64,000 nucleotides of DNA from an uncultured Verrucomicrobiota bacterium (GTDB taxonomy: Bacteria; Verrucomicrobiota; Kiritimatiellia; CAIVKH01), in contig CALMUP010000028.1 of the NCBI GenBank assembly GCA_937872895.1, positions 118,877 through 182,876 of the forward strand, in the 5' to 3' direction. Below are positions 44,910 through 53,235 of the stretch, in pieces. Position numbers and translations under genes: made by a program. A model generated the notes under the pieces. The model searched no databases. It was not told the DNA's origin and saw only the letters and a list, made by a program, of their open reading frames with translations. Every line of letters starts with the position of its first letter. Positions within the stretch are counted from its first letter, which is position 1.

Positions 44910-45386
44910 TTAAAAGGGAACTTCATCACTGCCATCATCCAGGATTTCCTCCTGGGGCACCCGGTCATCGGCCGGACGGGAGGAGCGGGGAGCGGAACCG
45001 CGCGAAGGCGCATCCTCGAATTCGGACGAGGTGGTACGGGAACCACCCGAACCGCTGCCGCGGGAACTCAGGAACTGAACGCGCTCGGCTACGACGCTGA
45101 GCTTACTCTGCTTCTTGCCATCCTTCTCCCACTGGTCGAGCTTCAGGCGACCTTCAATCAACACCGGGGAACCCTTGGTCAGGTACTGGCCACAGTTCTC
45201 CGCCGCCCGGTCCCAAACCGTGACATCCACAAACACGACCTCTTCCTTGTCCTTGCCGGAGTTGTCGCGGTAGCGCCGGTTGATCGCCAAGCCCAGGGTG
45301 GCAACGGCGGCACCGCTTGGAATATGGCGCACATCCGGATCGCGGGTCAGGTTCCCGGCGAGGAATACTTTGTTCAGGTCGGCCAT
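44910..45386 (-). CDS. ssb: Single-stranded DNA-binding protein (SSB)
   Basis: 158 residues: an OB fold (about 1-105) starting L-N-K-V-F-L-A-G-N-L-T-R-D-P, a Ser/Gly/Arg-rich linker, and the acidic tip D-D-G-S-D-E-V-P-F that recruits repair and replication partners. Sits between rpsF and rpsR, two bases after the rpsF stop. Confidence 0.96.
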   Translation of the reverse strand: MADLNKVFLAGNLTRDPDVRHIPSGAAVATLGLAINRRYRDNSGKDKEEVVFVDVTVWDRAAENCGQYLTKGSPVLIEGRLKLDQWEKDGKKQSKLSVVAERVQFLSSRGSGSGGSRTTSSEFEDAPSRGSAPRSSRPADDRVPQEEILDDGSDEVPF

Positions 45387-45388
45387 GG

Positions 45389-45706
45389 TTATGCCTTCGC
45401 GGCGGCCGGCTCGGCCTGGGTTTCCTCGACACGGAAAATCTGCATGCGAAAGATTTCCTCGTTGAAGCGTAGATTGCTCTTCAATGCTTCAACCTGCTTG
45501 GCCGCCAGCCCGAACGTGATCACCACGTACTGACCGGCCTGGGTCTTCGCCATTTCACGGGCGAAGGTGCGGCGACCGAGGCGGATGGCACTTTCAACCT
45601 GGCCACCGACCTTCTCGATTTCGCCCTTGATGTTCCCGACCGCATTGTCGAGCTGATCCTCGCTGAATGCGTCCGGAAAAATAAACATTGCTTCGTACTT
45701 GTTCAC
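45389..45706 (-). CDS. rpsF: 30S ribosomal protein bS6
   Basis: 105 residues from a GTG start with GGAGG upstream. The fold is a ferredoxin-like beta-alpha-beta with N-K-Y-E-A-M-F-I-F and R-R-T-F-A-R-E-M-A-K-T-Q-A-G-Q-Y-V-V. The C-terminal tail is acidic/Ala-rich. Partner of bS18 encoded downstream. A GC-rich hairpin precedes its ribosome site. Confidence 0.95.
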   Translation of the reverse strand: MNKYEAMFIFPDAFSEDQLDNAVGNIKGEIEKVGGQVESAIRLGRRTFAREMAKTQAGQYVVITFGLAAKQVEALKSNLRFNEEIFRMQIFRVEETQAEPAAAKA

Positions 45707-45726
45707 GTTCTTTCCTCCACACTTCC

Positions 45727-45743
45727 GCCGGCAACCCGCCGGC
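45727..45743 (-). promoter_or_regulatory. GC hairpin in the rpsF leader
   Basis: GCCGGC (45727-45732), 5-base loop, GCCGGC (45738-45743); GCCGGC is its own complement so the arms pair. It lies 21 bases before the rpsF GTG and just before the GGAGG site. S6:S18 complexes are known to bind CCG-containing hairpins in rpsF leaders in other bacteria; match here is only suggestive. Confidence 0.35.
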
Positions 45744-45756
45744 TTACCTGTTCACA

Positions 45757-46320
45757 TCATCCATTGTACTTGTTCATCGCGCGGTCAACACCCTCGTCAA
45801 CCCACGCCAACACGGCCTCAGCGGCCTTTCTCGTCACCTGCTCAACCGATTCGCGTAGCGCCTTCGGGTACTTCCCCAGGACATACGCGACACGGTCCTG
45901 ACCGGGCGGCACCGGCCCCACCCCGACCCGCAACCGCGGGAATTCGGTCGTGCCCAACCGCTCGATCATCGACTTCAATCCGTTGTGCGTGCCCGCGCTG
46001 CCCTTCGGCCGCATCCGAACCGCACCCAACGGCAACTCCACATCATCCACCAACACCAGCACATCCGACGGCTCCACGCCCTTTTTCCGGGCCAACGGGG
46101 CCACCGCATCGCCACTCCGGTTCATGAAGGTCTGCGGCTTCACCAGCAGCACTTCGTGTCCCGTCCGGCGGAACGATCCGCTTTCCATGGGAAAGCGCCA
46201 ACTTTTCTTCAGATCGACCCCCGCTTCACGCGCCAGCAGGTCGACCACCTCAAATCCGACATTGTGGGGCGTCGCGTCGTATTCGCGACCGGGATTACCC
46301 AACCCGACAATGATCTTCAT
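45757..46320 (-). CDS. pth: Peptidyl-tRNA hydrolase
   Basis: Releases tRNA from prematurely terminated peptidyl-tRNA. The 187-residue enzyme shows G-L-G-N-P-G-x-x-Y, the catalytic His in P-H-N-V-G-F, K-P-Q-T-F-M-N-R-S-G, L-V-D-D-V-E-L-P-L-G and G-T-H-N-G-L-K-S. It lies between rplY and rpsF, a common order. Confidence 0.95.
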   Translation of the reverse strand: MKIIVGLGNPGREYDATPHNVGFEVVDLLAREAGVDLKKSWRFPMESGSFRRTGHEVLLVKPQTFMNRSGDAVAPLARKKGVEPSDVLVLVDDVELPLGAVRMRPKGSAGTHNGLKSMIERLGTTEFPRLRVGVGPVPPGQDRVAYVLGKYPKALRESVEQVTRKAAEAVLAWVDEGVDRAMNKYNG

Positions 46321-46379
46321 GCGCGCAATCCGGGAACCCCGCAGCCCGCCGGTTCAGGCAAGCCGTAACGCCCCATCGA

Positions 46380-47099
46380 TTACTTCGCCTTGGCCTTGTC
46401 ACCACCCGCAGCCGGCTTCTTGTCACCGCCCGCAGCCTTCTTGTCGCCGGCAGCTTCCGCTTCCGGCTTCTTCTCCTTGATGACTTCCGGCTCAGCCGCG
46501 CCAGTTGCAGCATCAGCCGTTTTCTCCTCTTCGACCGTCGGTGACGCCACCATGGCCACCGCAAGGTCACCATCGGAAATGATCGCATACTTGGCCGGAT
46601 CGAGCTTGATGTCGGCCACGGTCAGATTCTGACCCACCGTCAATGCCGACACATCGACGTCAATCGCTTCCATCAGATCGCCAGGCAAACATTCCACCTC
46701 GACTTCACGCAGCAAGTGCTCGAGAACACCACCACCCTGGGAAACACCAACCGGAACACCGACGAGGTGAACCTTGATCTCGACCCGAATCTTCTCGGTC
46801 ATCGAGATCTCATGGAAATCGGCGTGGGTAATGGCGCCAGTCAGTGCATTGTGCTGAACATCCTGCAACAGGACCTTCACCGCTTCACGCCCTTCGACCG
46901 CGAGATCAAGCAATACGTGTTCGCTGGAGTGACCGTGGAGGGTCTTGCGGAACTCGCGCTCGTTGACCTGCACCATCTGGTTGGTCTTGCCCGCGCCGTA
47001 CACGACGCCCGGAAACCATCCGGTGCGGCGAAGCTTGCGCGAAGAACTCGAACCCTTGGCCGCACGGGGGGCGGCACTGATTTTCAATGACTGAGCCAT
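46380..47099 (-). CDS. rplY: 50S ribosomal protein bL25 (general stress protein Ctc type)
   Basis: 239 residues, the long CTC form: an N-terminal 5S-rRNA-binding domain with R-R-T-G-W-F-P-G-V-V-Y-G, a second beta domain (about 95-180) with V-P-V-G-V-S-Q-G-G-G-V-L-E, and a Lys/Ala/Glu-rich tail (about 190-239). The low-complexity tail is probably disordered. Follows prs, the usual neighbour. Confidence 0.94.
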   Translation of the reverse strand: MAQSLKISAAPRAAKGSSSSRKLRRTGWFPGVVYGAGKTNQMVQVNEREFRKTLHGHSSEHVLLDLAVEGREAVKVLLQDVQHNALTGAITHADFHEISMTEKIRVEIKVHLVGVPVGVSQGGGVLEHLLREVEVECLPGDLMEAIDVDVSALTVGQNLTVADIKLDPAKYAIISDGDLAVAMVASPTVEEEKTADAATGAAEPEVIKEKKPEAEAAGDKKAAGGDKKPAAGGDKAKAK

Positions 47100-47131
47100 A
47101 CCTGCTATCTCCGTTTACCTGTAACTGCGTG

Positions 47132-48076
47132 TTAAATCCTGAACAACGAGGTGACCGACTGGTCGTTATGAACCCGAAGGATCGCCTCACCCAACAATTC
47201 CGCTACTGAGAGAACCGTGACCTTGTACCCGCCGGTGTCGCGCTGCGGCACGCTGTCGGTGGTGATCAACTCATCGATCGGCGAGTTGCGCAACCGGTCC
47301 AGCCCCTGGTCGGTGACCAGGCAGTGGGTGACGGCCGCAATGATTTTCTTCGCACCCTTCGCCTTCAACAGCTTCGCCGCACTGGTGAGCGTACCGGCGG
47401 TGGTGGTCAAATCGTCCACGAGCAACACGTTCATGCCCTCGACATCACCGACCACGCTGATCGCTTCAACCTCGGTCGCGCTCTTGCGCTGCTTGCCGAC
47501 GATGGCCAACCCGGACTTGAGCATGTTGGAGTAGGCATACGCCATCTTCAACCCGCCCGGATCCGGCGTCACCACCACAACCTTGTCGCCTGTCCAACCA
47601 CTCGATTTGAGGTGGCGCACAATAACCGGGGCCGCGAACAGGTGATCCACCGGGATGTCGAAGAATCCCTGAATCTGCTGCGCATGCATGTCCATGGTCA
47701 GCACCCGGTCCGCCCCGGCTGCCACCAACAGGTTGGCCACCAGTTTGGCGGTAATCGGTACCCGCGGTTGGTCCTTGCGATCCTGCCGACCGTACCCGTA
47801 GTACGGAATGACCGGCGTGATCCGGGCCGCCGATGCCCGCTTCGCTGCATCAATCATGATCAACAATTCCATGATGCTCTCATTCGGCGGATAACAGGTC
47901 GGCTGGACAATGAAAATGTCCTGCCCGCGGATGTTCTCTATAATTTTGACAAAGATCTCTCCGTCGGGAAAGCGGCTGATATCCACTCCACCCAACGATT
48001 GCCCGATATACTCGGCAATTTTCCCCGCCAAAGCGGGATGTGCATTTCCAGTCAGTATCTTCAAAGCCAGCGCCAT
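47132..48076 (-). CDS. prs: Ribose-phosphate pyrophosphokinase (PRPP synthetase)
   Basis: Makes PRPP from ribose-5-phosphate and ATP, feeding HisG and PurN pathways. The 314-residue protein has F-P-D-G-E-I-F-V, the ATP flexible loop Y-Y-G-Y-G-R-Q-D-R-K, T-M-D-M-H-A-Q-Q-I-Q-G-F-F-D-I-P, and the PRPP motif V-L-L-V-D-D-L-T-T-T-A-G-T-L. In most bacteria that motif reads V-D-D-x-I-D-T-A-G-T; Leu-Thr-Thr here is a small variation. tRNA-Gln lies just upstream on the same strand. Confidence 0.96.
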   Translation of the reverse strand: MALALKILTGNAHPALAGKIAEYIGQSLGGVDISRFPDGEIFVKIIENIRGQDIFIVQPTCYPPNESIMELLIMIDAAKRASAARITPVIPYYGYGRQDRKDQPRVPITAKLVANLLVAAGADRVLTMDMHAQQIQGFFDIPVDHLFAAPVIVRHLKSSGWTGDKVVVVTPDPGGLKMAYAYSNMLKSGLAIVGKQRKSATEVEAISVVGDVEGMNVLLVDDLTTTAGTLTSAAKLLKAKGAKKIIAAVTHCLVTDQGLDRLRNSPIDELITTDSVPQRDTGGYKVTVLSVAELLGEAILRVHNDQSVTSLFRI

Positions 48077-48087
48077 GTTGTACGTTT

Positions 48088-48161
48088 TGGTTGCCCGACT
48101 AGGATTCGAACCTAGACTCTGACCTCCAAAGGGTCGTGTGCTGCCATTACACTATCGGGCA
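48088..48161 (-). tRNA. tRNA-Gln (anticodon TTG)
   Basis: A 74-base cloverleaf on the minus strand with encoded CCA. Acceptor TGCCCGA/TCGGGCA, D-arm GTGTAATGGCAGCAC typical of Gln, anticodon loop CTTTGGA, T-loop TTCGAAT. It ends 11 bases before the prs start and may share a transcript with it. Confidence 0.92.
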
Positions 48162-48427
48162 GATTGCAAACCGGGCTTGCGACCCAACCCCGCTCTCCAC
48201 CGACGGTTAGCTAAAAGACACCCGTCCCGCAACGAACCATCCAAGGCCGCCAGCAAGTCTATCCTAGCCGGACGCAAACGCGAGAGACTATGGAAACTGG
48301 ACGCACCAAGTCAAGCGAACAATCGGCACCAACCGTAATTTGGCGTATCAACCGGATCGCCGACACCGCTCCACGTCCCGACATGAGGGCTTGCCGGATT
48401 CCGGACGGGACGGTACCGTGTGCGACC

Positions 48428-49513
48428 GTGAAATTGATCGATCGATACCTGCTGCGTACCTTCCTCGTCCCGCTCGGGTACTGCCTGGCCGCCTTCACGC
48501 TGGTTTACGTGATTTTCGACCTGTTCGACAATTTAAGCGACTTTGTGGACGGCAAGACCCCGTTTCTTGACGTGGCAACCTACTATGTGGTGCTGCTGCC
48601 CTCCGTCCTTGTATTTATTGTACCCATCTCCTTGCTACTGGCCGTTTTATATAGTCTTTCGACCCTCACAAAGAACAACGAACTCACCGCCATGCGCGCA
48701 TCCGGGATCAGCCTGATCCGCCTGATGGCACCCTTCATTACCATTGGCGTGTTGGCAAGCATCGGCGTGGCCGTGGTAAACGAGACCATCGGACCGGAAG
48801 CCGCCTACTGGTGCAAGAAGTTCGTTCATGAACAGACCCGGGAGGACCGGGACGCCGTACATGTTGCGGAACTTGCTTTCCATAAAGATGATGCGCGTCG
48901 CTTCTGGTATATCAACAAGTTCGATACGCGCGATTTCTCGATGAAGAACATCGAGGTCATCCAGATGCGCGAAGACAATACCGAATCCTATAAACTCCAG
49001 GCCGCCGAAGGGCGTTGGCTGGACGGGTACTGGCTGTTTCTGGATCTGGTGATCCAGCATTATGACCGGGAAGGAAATCCACGCGGACCTCCCGACTTTA
49101 TCCTGACCAGGGAAATGAGCGACTTGACGGAAAGCCCGGTGGATTTCCTCAGCGAGGTGAAACCGCCCGAGTTCATGTCGTCAAAAGAGTTACTCCGCTA
49201 TTTGCGGGTCAACAAGAACCTTCAAAAGGAAACCATCACCCGCAAGACCGTGGACCTTCACTTTCGCCTCGCCCAACCCTGGACCTGCCTGATCGTGACC
49301 CTGCTGGGCATTCCTTTCGGCAACCAGACTGGTCGCAAAGGTGCCCTGCTCGGCTTCGTCCTGTCGATCGGCCTGTTCTTCGGCTACTACGCCCTGATCA
49401 ATTTTGGTTTGTACATCGGCAAGGAAGGACTGATCCCGGCATGGCTGGCCGCCTGGTTCCCGAATGTCGCCTTCTTTACCGCCGGCTGCATCCTCATCCA
49501 CCGCATGCGGTGA
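48428..49513 (+). CDS. LptF/LptG family LPS export permease (YjgP/YjgQ)
   Basis: A 361-residue inner-membrane permease that, with LptB, extracts LPS. Start GTG 48428 gives M-K-L-I-D-R-Y-L-L-R-T-F-L-V-P-L, the family's standard N-terminus; the longer frame starts in non-conserved sequence. Six TM segments are predicted (about 15-35, 50-70, 95-115 and three near 275-360) with a periplasmic domain between. The motif N-N-E-L-T-A-M-R-A-S-G-I-S is diagnostic. Whether it is LptF or LptG cannot be settled. Confidence 0.88.
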   Translation: MKLIDRYLLRTFLVPLGYCLAAFTLVYVIFDLFDNLSDFVDGKTPFLDVATYYVVLLPSVLVFIVPISLLLAVLYSLSTLTKNNELTAMRASGISLIRLMAPFITIGVLASIGVAVVNETIGPEAAYWCKKFVHEQTREDRDAVHVAELAFHKDDARRFWYINKFDTRDFSMKNIEVIQMREDNTESYKLQAAEGRWLDGYWLFLDLVIQHYDREGNPRGPPDFILTREMSDLTESPVDFLSEVKPPEFMSSKELLRYLRVNKNLQKETITRKTVDLHFRLAQPWTCLIVTLLGIPFGNQTGRKGALLGFVLSIGLFFGYYALINFGLYIGKEGLIPAWLAAWFPNVAFFTAGCILIHRMR

Positions 49514-49562
49514 CCGGTTCGTTTGACCTCCGTTGTTTCCGTGTTACGTTATCCGATCGATC

Positions 49563-49928
49563 ATGGATGACGGAATGAAAGAATCAACCAAGCACCTGAA
49601 GAATGTGGTGGTCATCGCCGAAGATGAATCCGGCCACCGGCAACCCCAGACCTTCCAGATGTGCGGTCTTGGCCTCCAATTCTACTCGAACCGCAGGATA
49701 CCGGAGTTCGACGTGATGGAACTGGATCTGGTGGTCGACGACAACCCGGCCCATCCCGAGAATGTCCACTGCACCGGTGCCGTCGTCCGTTGCCAGGAAG
49801 TCAACGATCCCGCCGGGCGCTACCGGGTCTGGCTGAAATTCATCGATACGCCAGAGACAACCTGCAGCCACATCACCTGCCTGGCCCGCCGCGGCAAGCA
49901 CCTTTGCACGTTTTGCGAGAATTTCTGA
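49563..49928 (+). CDS. PilZ-like protein with Cys-rich C-terminus
   Basis: A 121-residue cytosolic protein. Residues about 30-100 follow a PilZ beta-barrel pattern (G-L-G-L-Q-F-Y-S, M-E-L-D-L-V-V, G-A-V-V-R-C, Y-R-V-W-L-K-F-I-D), but the cyclic-di-GMP R-x-x-x-R motif is not obvious. The end carries C-S-H-I-T-C and C-T-F-C, enough ligands for a zinc site. The start is ATG 49563 or 49575. It lies 49 bases after the lptF/G gene on the same strand. Confidence 0.6.
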   Translation: MDDGMKESTKHLKNVVVIAEDESGHRQPQTFQMCGLGLQFYSNRRIPEFDVMELDLVVDDNPAHPENVHCTGAVVRCQEVNDPAGRYRVWLKFIDTPETTCSHITCLARRGKHLCTFCENF

Positions 49929-49945
49929 TCGCCAAACCCGCAGGT

Positions 49946-51016
49946 TCAACGCCGTACGCTGCGCAGTCGACCCAAAGCCCAGCCTGCATGCTCGGCGATC
50001 ATCGGTTCATCGTCGAACATCGCTCGCTCCAACACAGGAATGGCCGCCTCGGATCCACTGTTACCCAAGGCAACCGCAACATTGCGCAAGACACCGCGCC
50101 GTTTGGTCCTCAACATCGGATAGCCCTTGAAACGGGCACGAAAGCCGTCCTGATCCAGGGCGATCAACTCCAGCAAGGATGGTGCCGCCCTATCCGGATC
50201 CAGCGTGGCATAGGCCATGGCCCGCGGCGGCGCAGCAAATTGGCGCACCCACGGACACACCGACTGGCATTCATCGCAGCCGTAAATCCAGTTTTTCATC
50301 AGCGGACGGTACTCCTCGGGAATGGATCCTTTCAGCTCAATCGTGAGGTAGGAGATACACCTCCGGCTGTCGAGAACCCATGGGACAGGAAAGGCATGGG
50401 TCGGACAAATATCCTGACAACGGCGGCATGATCCGCACGTACCCGGTCGACGCGCAACTTCCTCCCGAACTCCCGCTGCCGGCAATTCCCGGTCAAGGAT
50501 GATTTCCCCGAGCAACAGGTAGGATCCGTAACGCGGCGAAATCAACAGCGTATTTTTCCCGATAAAGCCCAATCCCGCCCGCTCGGCATGTTCACGTTCC
50601 AACACCGGGCCGGTATCGACATACCAGCGCATGGTGATGCCGCCACCCAACCGGCGATCAATCGCCCCGCCCAGCGCCTGAAGCATGGGTTCCATCCGGT
50701 CATGGTAATCCGGAGCCCACGCGTAACGGGCGATCCTTCCACGCAACGGATCGTTCCACCACGCCGGATCCGGTTCCGCTACGTAGTAGGCCAACGCCAC
50801 CACCACGATCGACCGCGCTCCCGCCACCACCCGCGCCGGATCAACCCGTCGCTCGGGGTCGCGAGCCAGCCACGACATCTCCCCGTGGTACCCCGCCTTC
50901 AGCCAATCGTGGTAGGCCCCAGCACGCGGGGCTTGGCGGGCATCGATCACCGCGGCCAGATCGAATCCAATCGCGTGTGCCTGATCAACAATCCATTCAC
51001 TTATCACGTGGGACAT
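49946..51016 (-). CDS. queG: Epoxyqueuosine reductase (QueG)
   Basis: Last step of queuosine synthesis on tRNA, using cobalamin and two [4Fe-4S] clusters. The 356-residue protein has A-R-Y-A-W-A-P-D-Y-H (catalytic region), R-W-Y-V-D-T-G-P-V-L-E-R, cluster motifs C-G-S-C-R-R-C-Q-D-I-C-P and C-D-E-C-Q-S-V-C-P-W, and a C-terminal HEAT-like part (about 310-356). ATG 51016 begins the conserved sequence. Confidence 0.95.
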   Translation of the reverse strand: MSHVISEWIVDQAHAIGFDLAAVIDARQAPRAGAYHDWLKAGYHGEMSWLARDPERRVDPARVVAGARSIVVVALAYYVAEPDPAWWNDPLRGRIARYAWAPDYHDRMEPMLQALGGAIDRRLGGGITMRWYVDTGPVLEREHAERAGLGFIGKNTLLISPRYGSYLLLGEIILDRELPAAGVREEVARRPGTCGSCRRCQDICPTHAFPVPWVLDSRRCISYLTIELKGSIPEEYRPLMKNWIYGCDECQSVCPWVRQFAAPPRAMAYATLDPDRAAPSLLELIALDQDGFRARFKGYPMLRTKRRGVLRNVAVALGNSGSEAAIPVLERAMFDDEPMIAEHAGWALGRLRSVRR

Positions 51017-51115
51017 TACGCATGATCCTGGCCCTGGGAAGGGCACCATGAGCAGAGCAGGTCACCCATGTCGTCATCCATACGCCAGCGGGATGGCGAT
51101 CCTGTTGCAGCGGCA

Positions 51116-52108
51116 TCAACGGGAGACTGCCACCCGACGTGGACAGTCCTTGATAATCGCTTCGGCCAGACGCAAACCGCTGAGAAACGCGCCATCCAGA
51201 CGCCCGGAAGCGCACCAATCCCCACAAGCGCCAAGCCATAATGCATGGTCCCACAGGAACTCACGATGCAGGGGTTCCTCGGCCTGACCGTAATACCAAC
51301 GGTGCACACGCAGGGATGCTGGCACGGATGGGAATATCCCCGAGGACTCGAAGAAGGCGGACAGCAAGGTCCTGCCGACATCCGCTTCGGGTAAACTGAG
51401 GTGGCTGTCCGCCCAATCCGGAGTGGAGAGGATCGTCCAGACCTCGTCTCGCGTGCGACCGGGCTTGGATCGGTTATTGGCCGCCCACGCGATGGGAGAC
51501 GAACTGAAGTGCGCCGCATCAAATGCCACAGGTAGGTCATGGTCGAATCCTGCGATCAGGGCCCAGCAGGGGCGACTTCGCACCTTCGCCGACTCGGCTG
51601 CGATCGACGGAAAGGCTTGCAGCAGTTGCTTCACCTGCTCGGGCGGGGTGCTGACCACTACGCCATCAAACGACTCGCGTTTCCCGCCCGCAAACAACTT
51701 CCATCCGGCTTGGACCCGTTTGATGGCGGAAACGATCGTGCCCCGCCTTACGTCCAGATCCCGGCCCAGACATTCCGCGATCGCATTCATCCCCGGTACG
51801 CCGATGTACATGGCCTCGGTGTCCTCAACGGAATGGCATGTGCCGTGAAGGCACGATGCTATGCGCGCCGGCCATCGCGCCATCACCCCCCGGTTCAGCA
51901 ATTCATCGAGGTACGGCTGGAAACGCTTGTCCCGGACGGTCAGGTACTGGCAACCGTGGTCTGGCGCGGAACGACCCGAGGAAAGGATTGACGCTCGCCC
52001 ACCGATCTCCTGGTCTTTCTCGAATACGGTTACTGAGAACCCATGCACCGCGAGCATCCGCGCACAAGCGATGCCTGCGAGGCCTCCACCCACCACGGCG
52101 ATCCGCAT
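51116..52108 (-). CDS. Renalase-like FAD-dependent amine oxidase
   Basis: A 330-residue flavoprotein. The FAD motif M-R-I-A-V-V-G-G-G-L-A-G-I-A-C-A-R at the N-terminus and E-K-D-Q-E-I-G-G-R are diagnostic of the amine-oxidase clan, and length plus D-H-G-C-Q-Y-L-T fits the bacterial renalase group, which oxidises aberrant dihydro-NAD isomers. C-G-D-W in the C-terminal part is the second FAD contact. An upstream ATG at 52171 with a G-rich site is an alternative start adding 21 residues. Confidence 0.8.
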   Translation of the reverse strand: MRIAVVGGGLAGIACARMLAVHGFSVTVFEKDQEIGGRASILSSGRSAPDHGCQYLTVRDKRFQPYLDELLNRGVMARWPARIASCLHGTCHSVEDTEAMYIGVPGMNAIAECLGRDLDVRRGTIVSAIKRVQAGWKLFAGGKRESFDGVVVSTPPEQVKQLLQAFPSIAAESAKVRSRPCWALIAGFDHDLPVAFDAAHFSSSPIAWAANNRSKPGRTRDEVWTILSTPDWADSHLSLPEADVGRTLLSAFFESSGIFPSVPASLRVHRWYYGQAEEPLHREFLWDHALWLGACGDWCASGRLDGAFLSGLRLAEAIIKDCPRRVAVSR

Positions 52109-52312
52109 TCCTTGATCGCTCCGCTTCAAACCAGGGCCTGACAAATCCTTGAAAAAATCGAGCTCCACCATATGCCCCCCGCGTTGTGACGAAATGGTGG
52201 AGGTAAATCCCGAGGCATGCAAACAAAAAGGCCGACCTAACAAATTCCGCCGGTTCCTTGAAACCAACCGGACCGATACGGCCAGCGGATCGTAACACGT
52301 CCATATCCGATG

Positions 52313-52341
52313 TTGACCTGAACCGCAGCAGGGTTTATTGA
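52313..52341 (+). promoter_or_regulatory. Possible promoter for the thiamine operon
   Basis: TTGACC (52313-52318), 17-base spacer, TATTGA (52336-52341), ending about 12 bases before the riboswitch P1 stem. The -10 is weak, so this is a tentative call. Confidence 0.3.
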
Positions 52342-52352
52342 TAACCGCGAAA

Positions 52353-52450
52353 TCGACAGGGGCGCGTTGGCTTCCGGTGAAGCCGATGCTGAGATCCCGA
52401 ACGGGAGACCCTTGGAACCTGATGCGGTTCGTACCGCCGAAGGAAGTCGA
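52353..52450 (+). promoter_or_regulatory. TPP riboswitch aptamer (THI element)
   Basis: P1 pairs TCGAC (52353-52357) with GTCGA (52446-52450). The conserved core is present: AGGGGCGC after P1, CTGAGAT (52389-52395), and ACCCTTGGAACCTGAT (52408-52423), with the pyrophosphate arm closed by GCGGTTCGTACCGC. This binds thiamine pyrophosphate. A terminator follows directly, so TPP should stop transcription of the three genes downstream. Confidence 0.95.
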
Positions 52451-52472
52451 CGTTCTACACCATGAACGATCG

Positions 52473-52498
52473 ATCCACCCGTCGTGGTGGATTTTTTT
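52473..52498 (+). terminator. Riboswitch expression-platform terminator
   Basis: ATCCACC (52473-52479), 6-base loop, GGTGGAT (52486-52492), then seven T. It sits between the TPP aptamer and the pnuT ribosome site. Confidence 0.9.
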
Positions 52499-52549
52499 GT
52501 TTCATGGTCGCGGCAACGGCTTCCCCGGCATCAACACGGAAGGAATGCC

Positions 52550-53191
52550 ATGACCAACGAAATTGCCGCCGTCGCCATCGAGTGGAAATACCTGCTCGGC
52601 TCGACCCCGCTGGAAATAACCGCCACCCTCAGTGCCGTCCTCGGCGTTTTCCTCATCGCCCGCCAGAACATCCTCGGCTGGCCATTCGGCATCATCTGGG
52701 CCGCCATTTCCTTCTACCTGGCCTATTACGAGTGGGCCCTGATCTCGGATGCCATCCTGTATGCGACCTACATTCCCGTGCAGGTCTATTGCTGGATCGT
52801 CTGGGCGCGCCGCGGGGCATCGACCGAAGCACCCTTCACTCCCGCCTGGCTGCCGCAACGAACCCAACTCCTGCTGCTCACCGGATCGGTCATCGCCGTG
52901 GCCGCCTGGGCGGCCGGCATCTCCCTGCTGGCCCGCCAGGAATGGATTCCCGAACCGTCCCTGCTGATCCGCGACTCAACCACCACCGTGTTGAACTATG
53001 TCGCCCAGTTCCTCCAGGCCCGCAAGAAAATGGAGAACTGGGTTGGCTGGCTGGTCGTGAACCTGCTCGGCATCCATATCTACTGGGTCAAGGATTCACC
53101 GATCTACGCCGTGCAATACGCCTTCTTCCTCGGTCTCGGCCTCTACGGCTGGATGCAATGGAGGAAGTCGATGTCCACCGTCCGCTCCTGA
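52550..53191 (+). CDS. pnuT: PnuC-family thiamine transporter (PnuT type)
   Basis: A 213-residue inner-membrane protein with about seven hydrophobic segments, the PnuC vitamin-transporter fold. Motifs include W-P-F-G-I-I-W-A-A-I-S-F-Y near 45, Y-I-P-V-Q-V-Y-C-W-I-V-W near 80 and N-L-L-G-I-H-I-Y-W near 175. PnuC moves nicotinamide riboside, but family members behind TPP riboswitches (PnuT) move thiamine by facilitated diffusion with trapping by phosphorylation. The ATG at 52550 has AGGA five bases upstream. Confidence 0.88.
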   Translation: MTNEIAAVAIEWKYLLGSTPLEITATLSAVLGVFLIARQNILGWPFGIIWAAISFYLAYYEWALISDAILYATYIPVQVYCWIVWARRGASTEAPFTPAWLPQRTQLLLLTGSVIAVAAWAAGISLLARQEWIPEPSLLIRDSTTTVLNYVAQFLQARKKMENWVGWLVVNLLGIHIYWVKDSPIYAVQYAFFLGLGLYGWMQWRKSMSTVRS

Positions 53192-53235
53192 ATACACCCA
53201 TCTGAATCATCACGACATCAACAAGGAACCCCATT

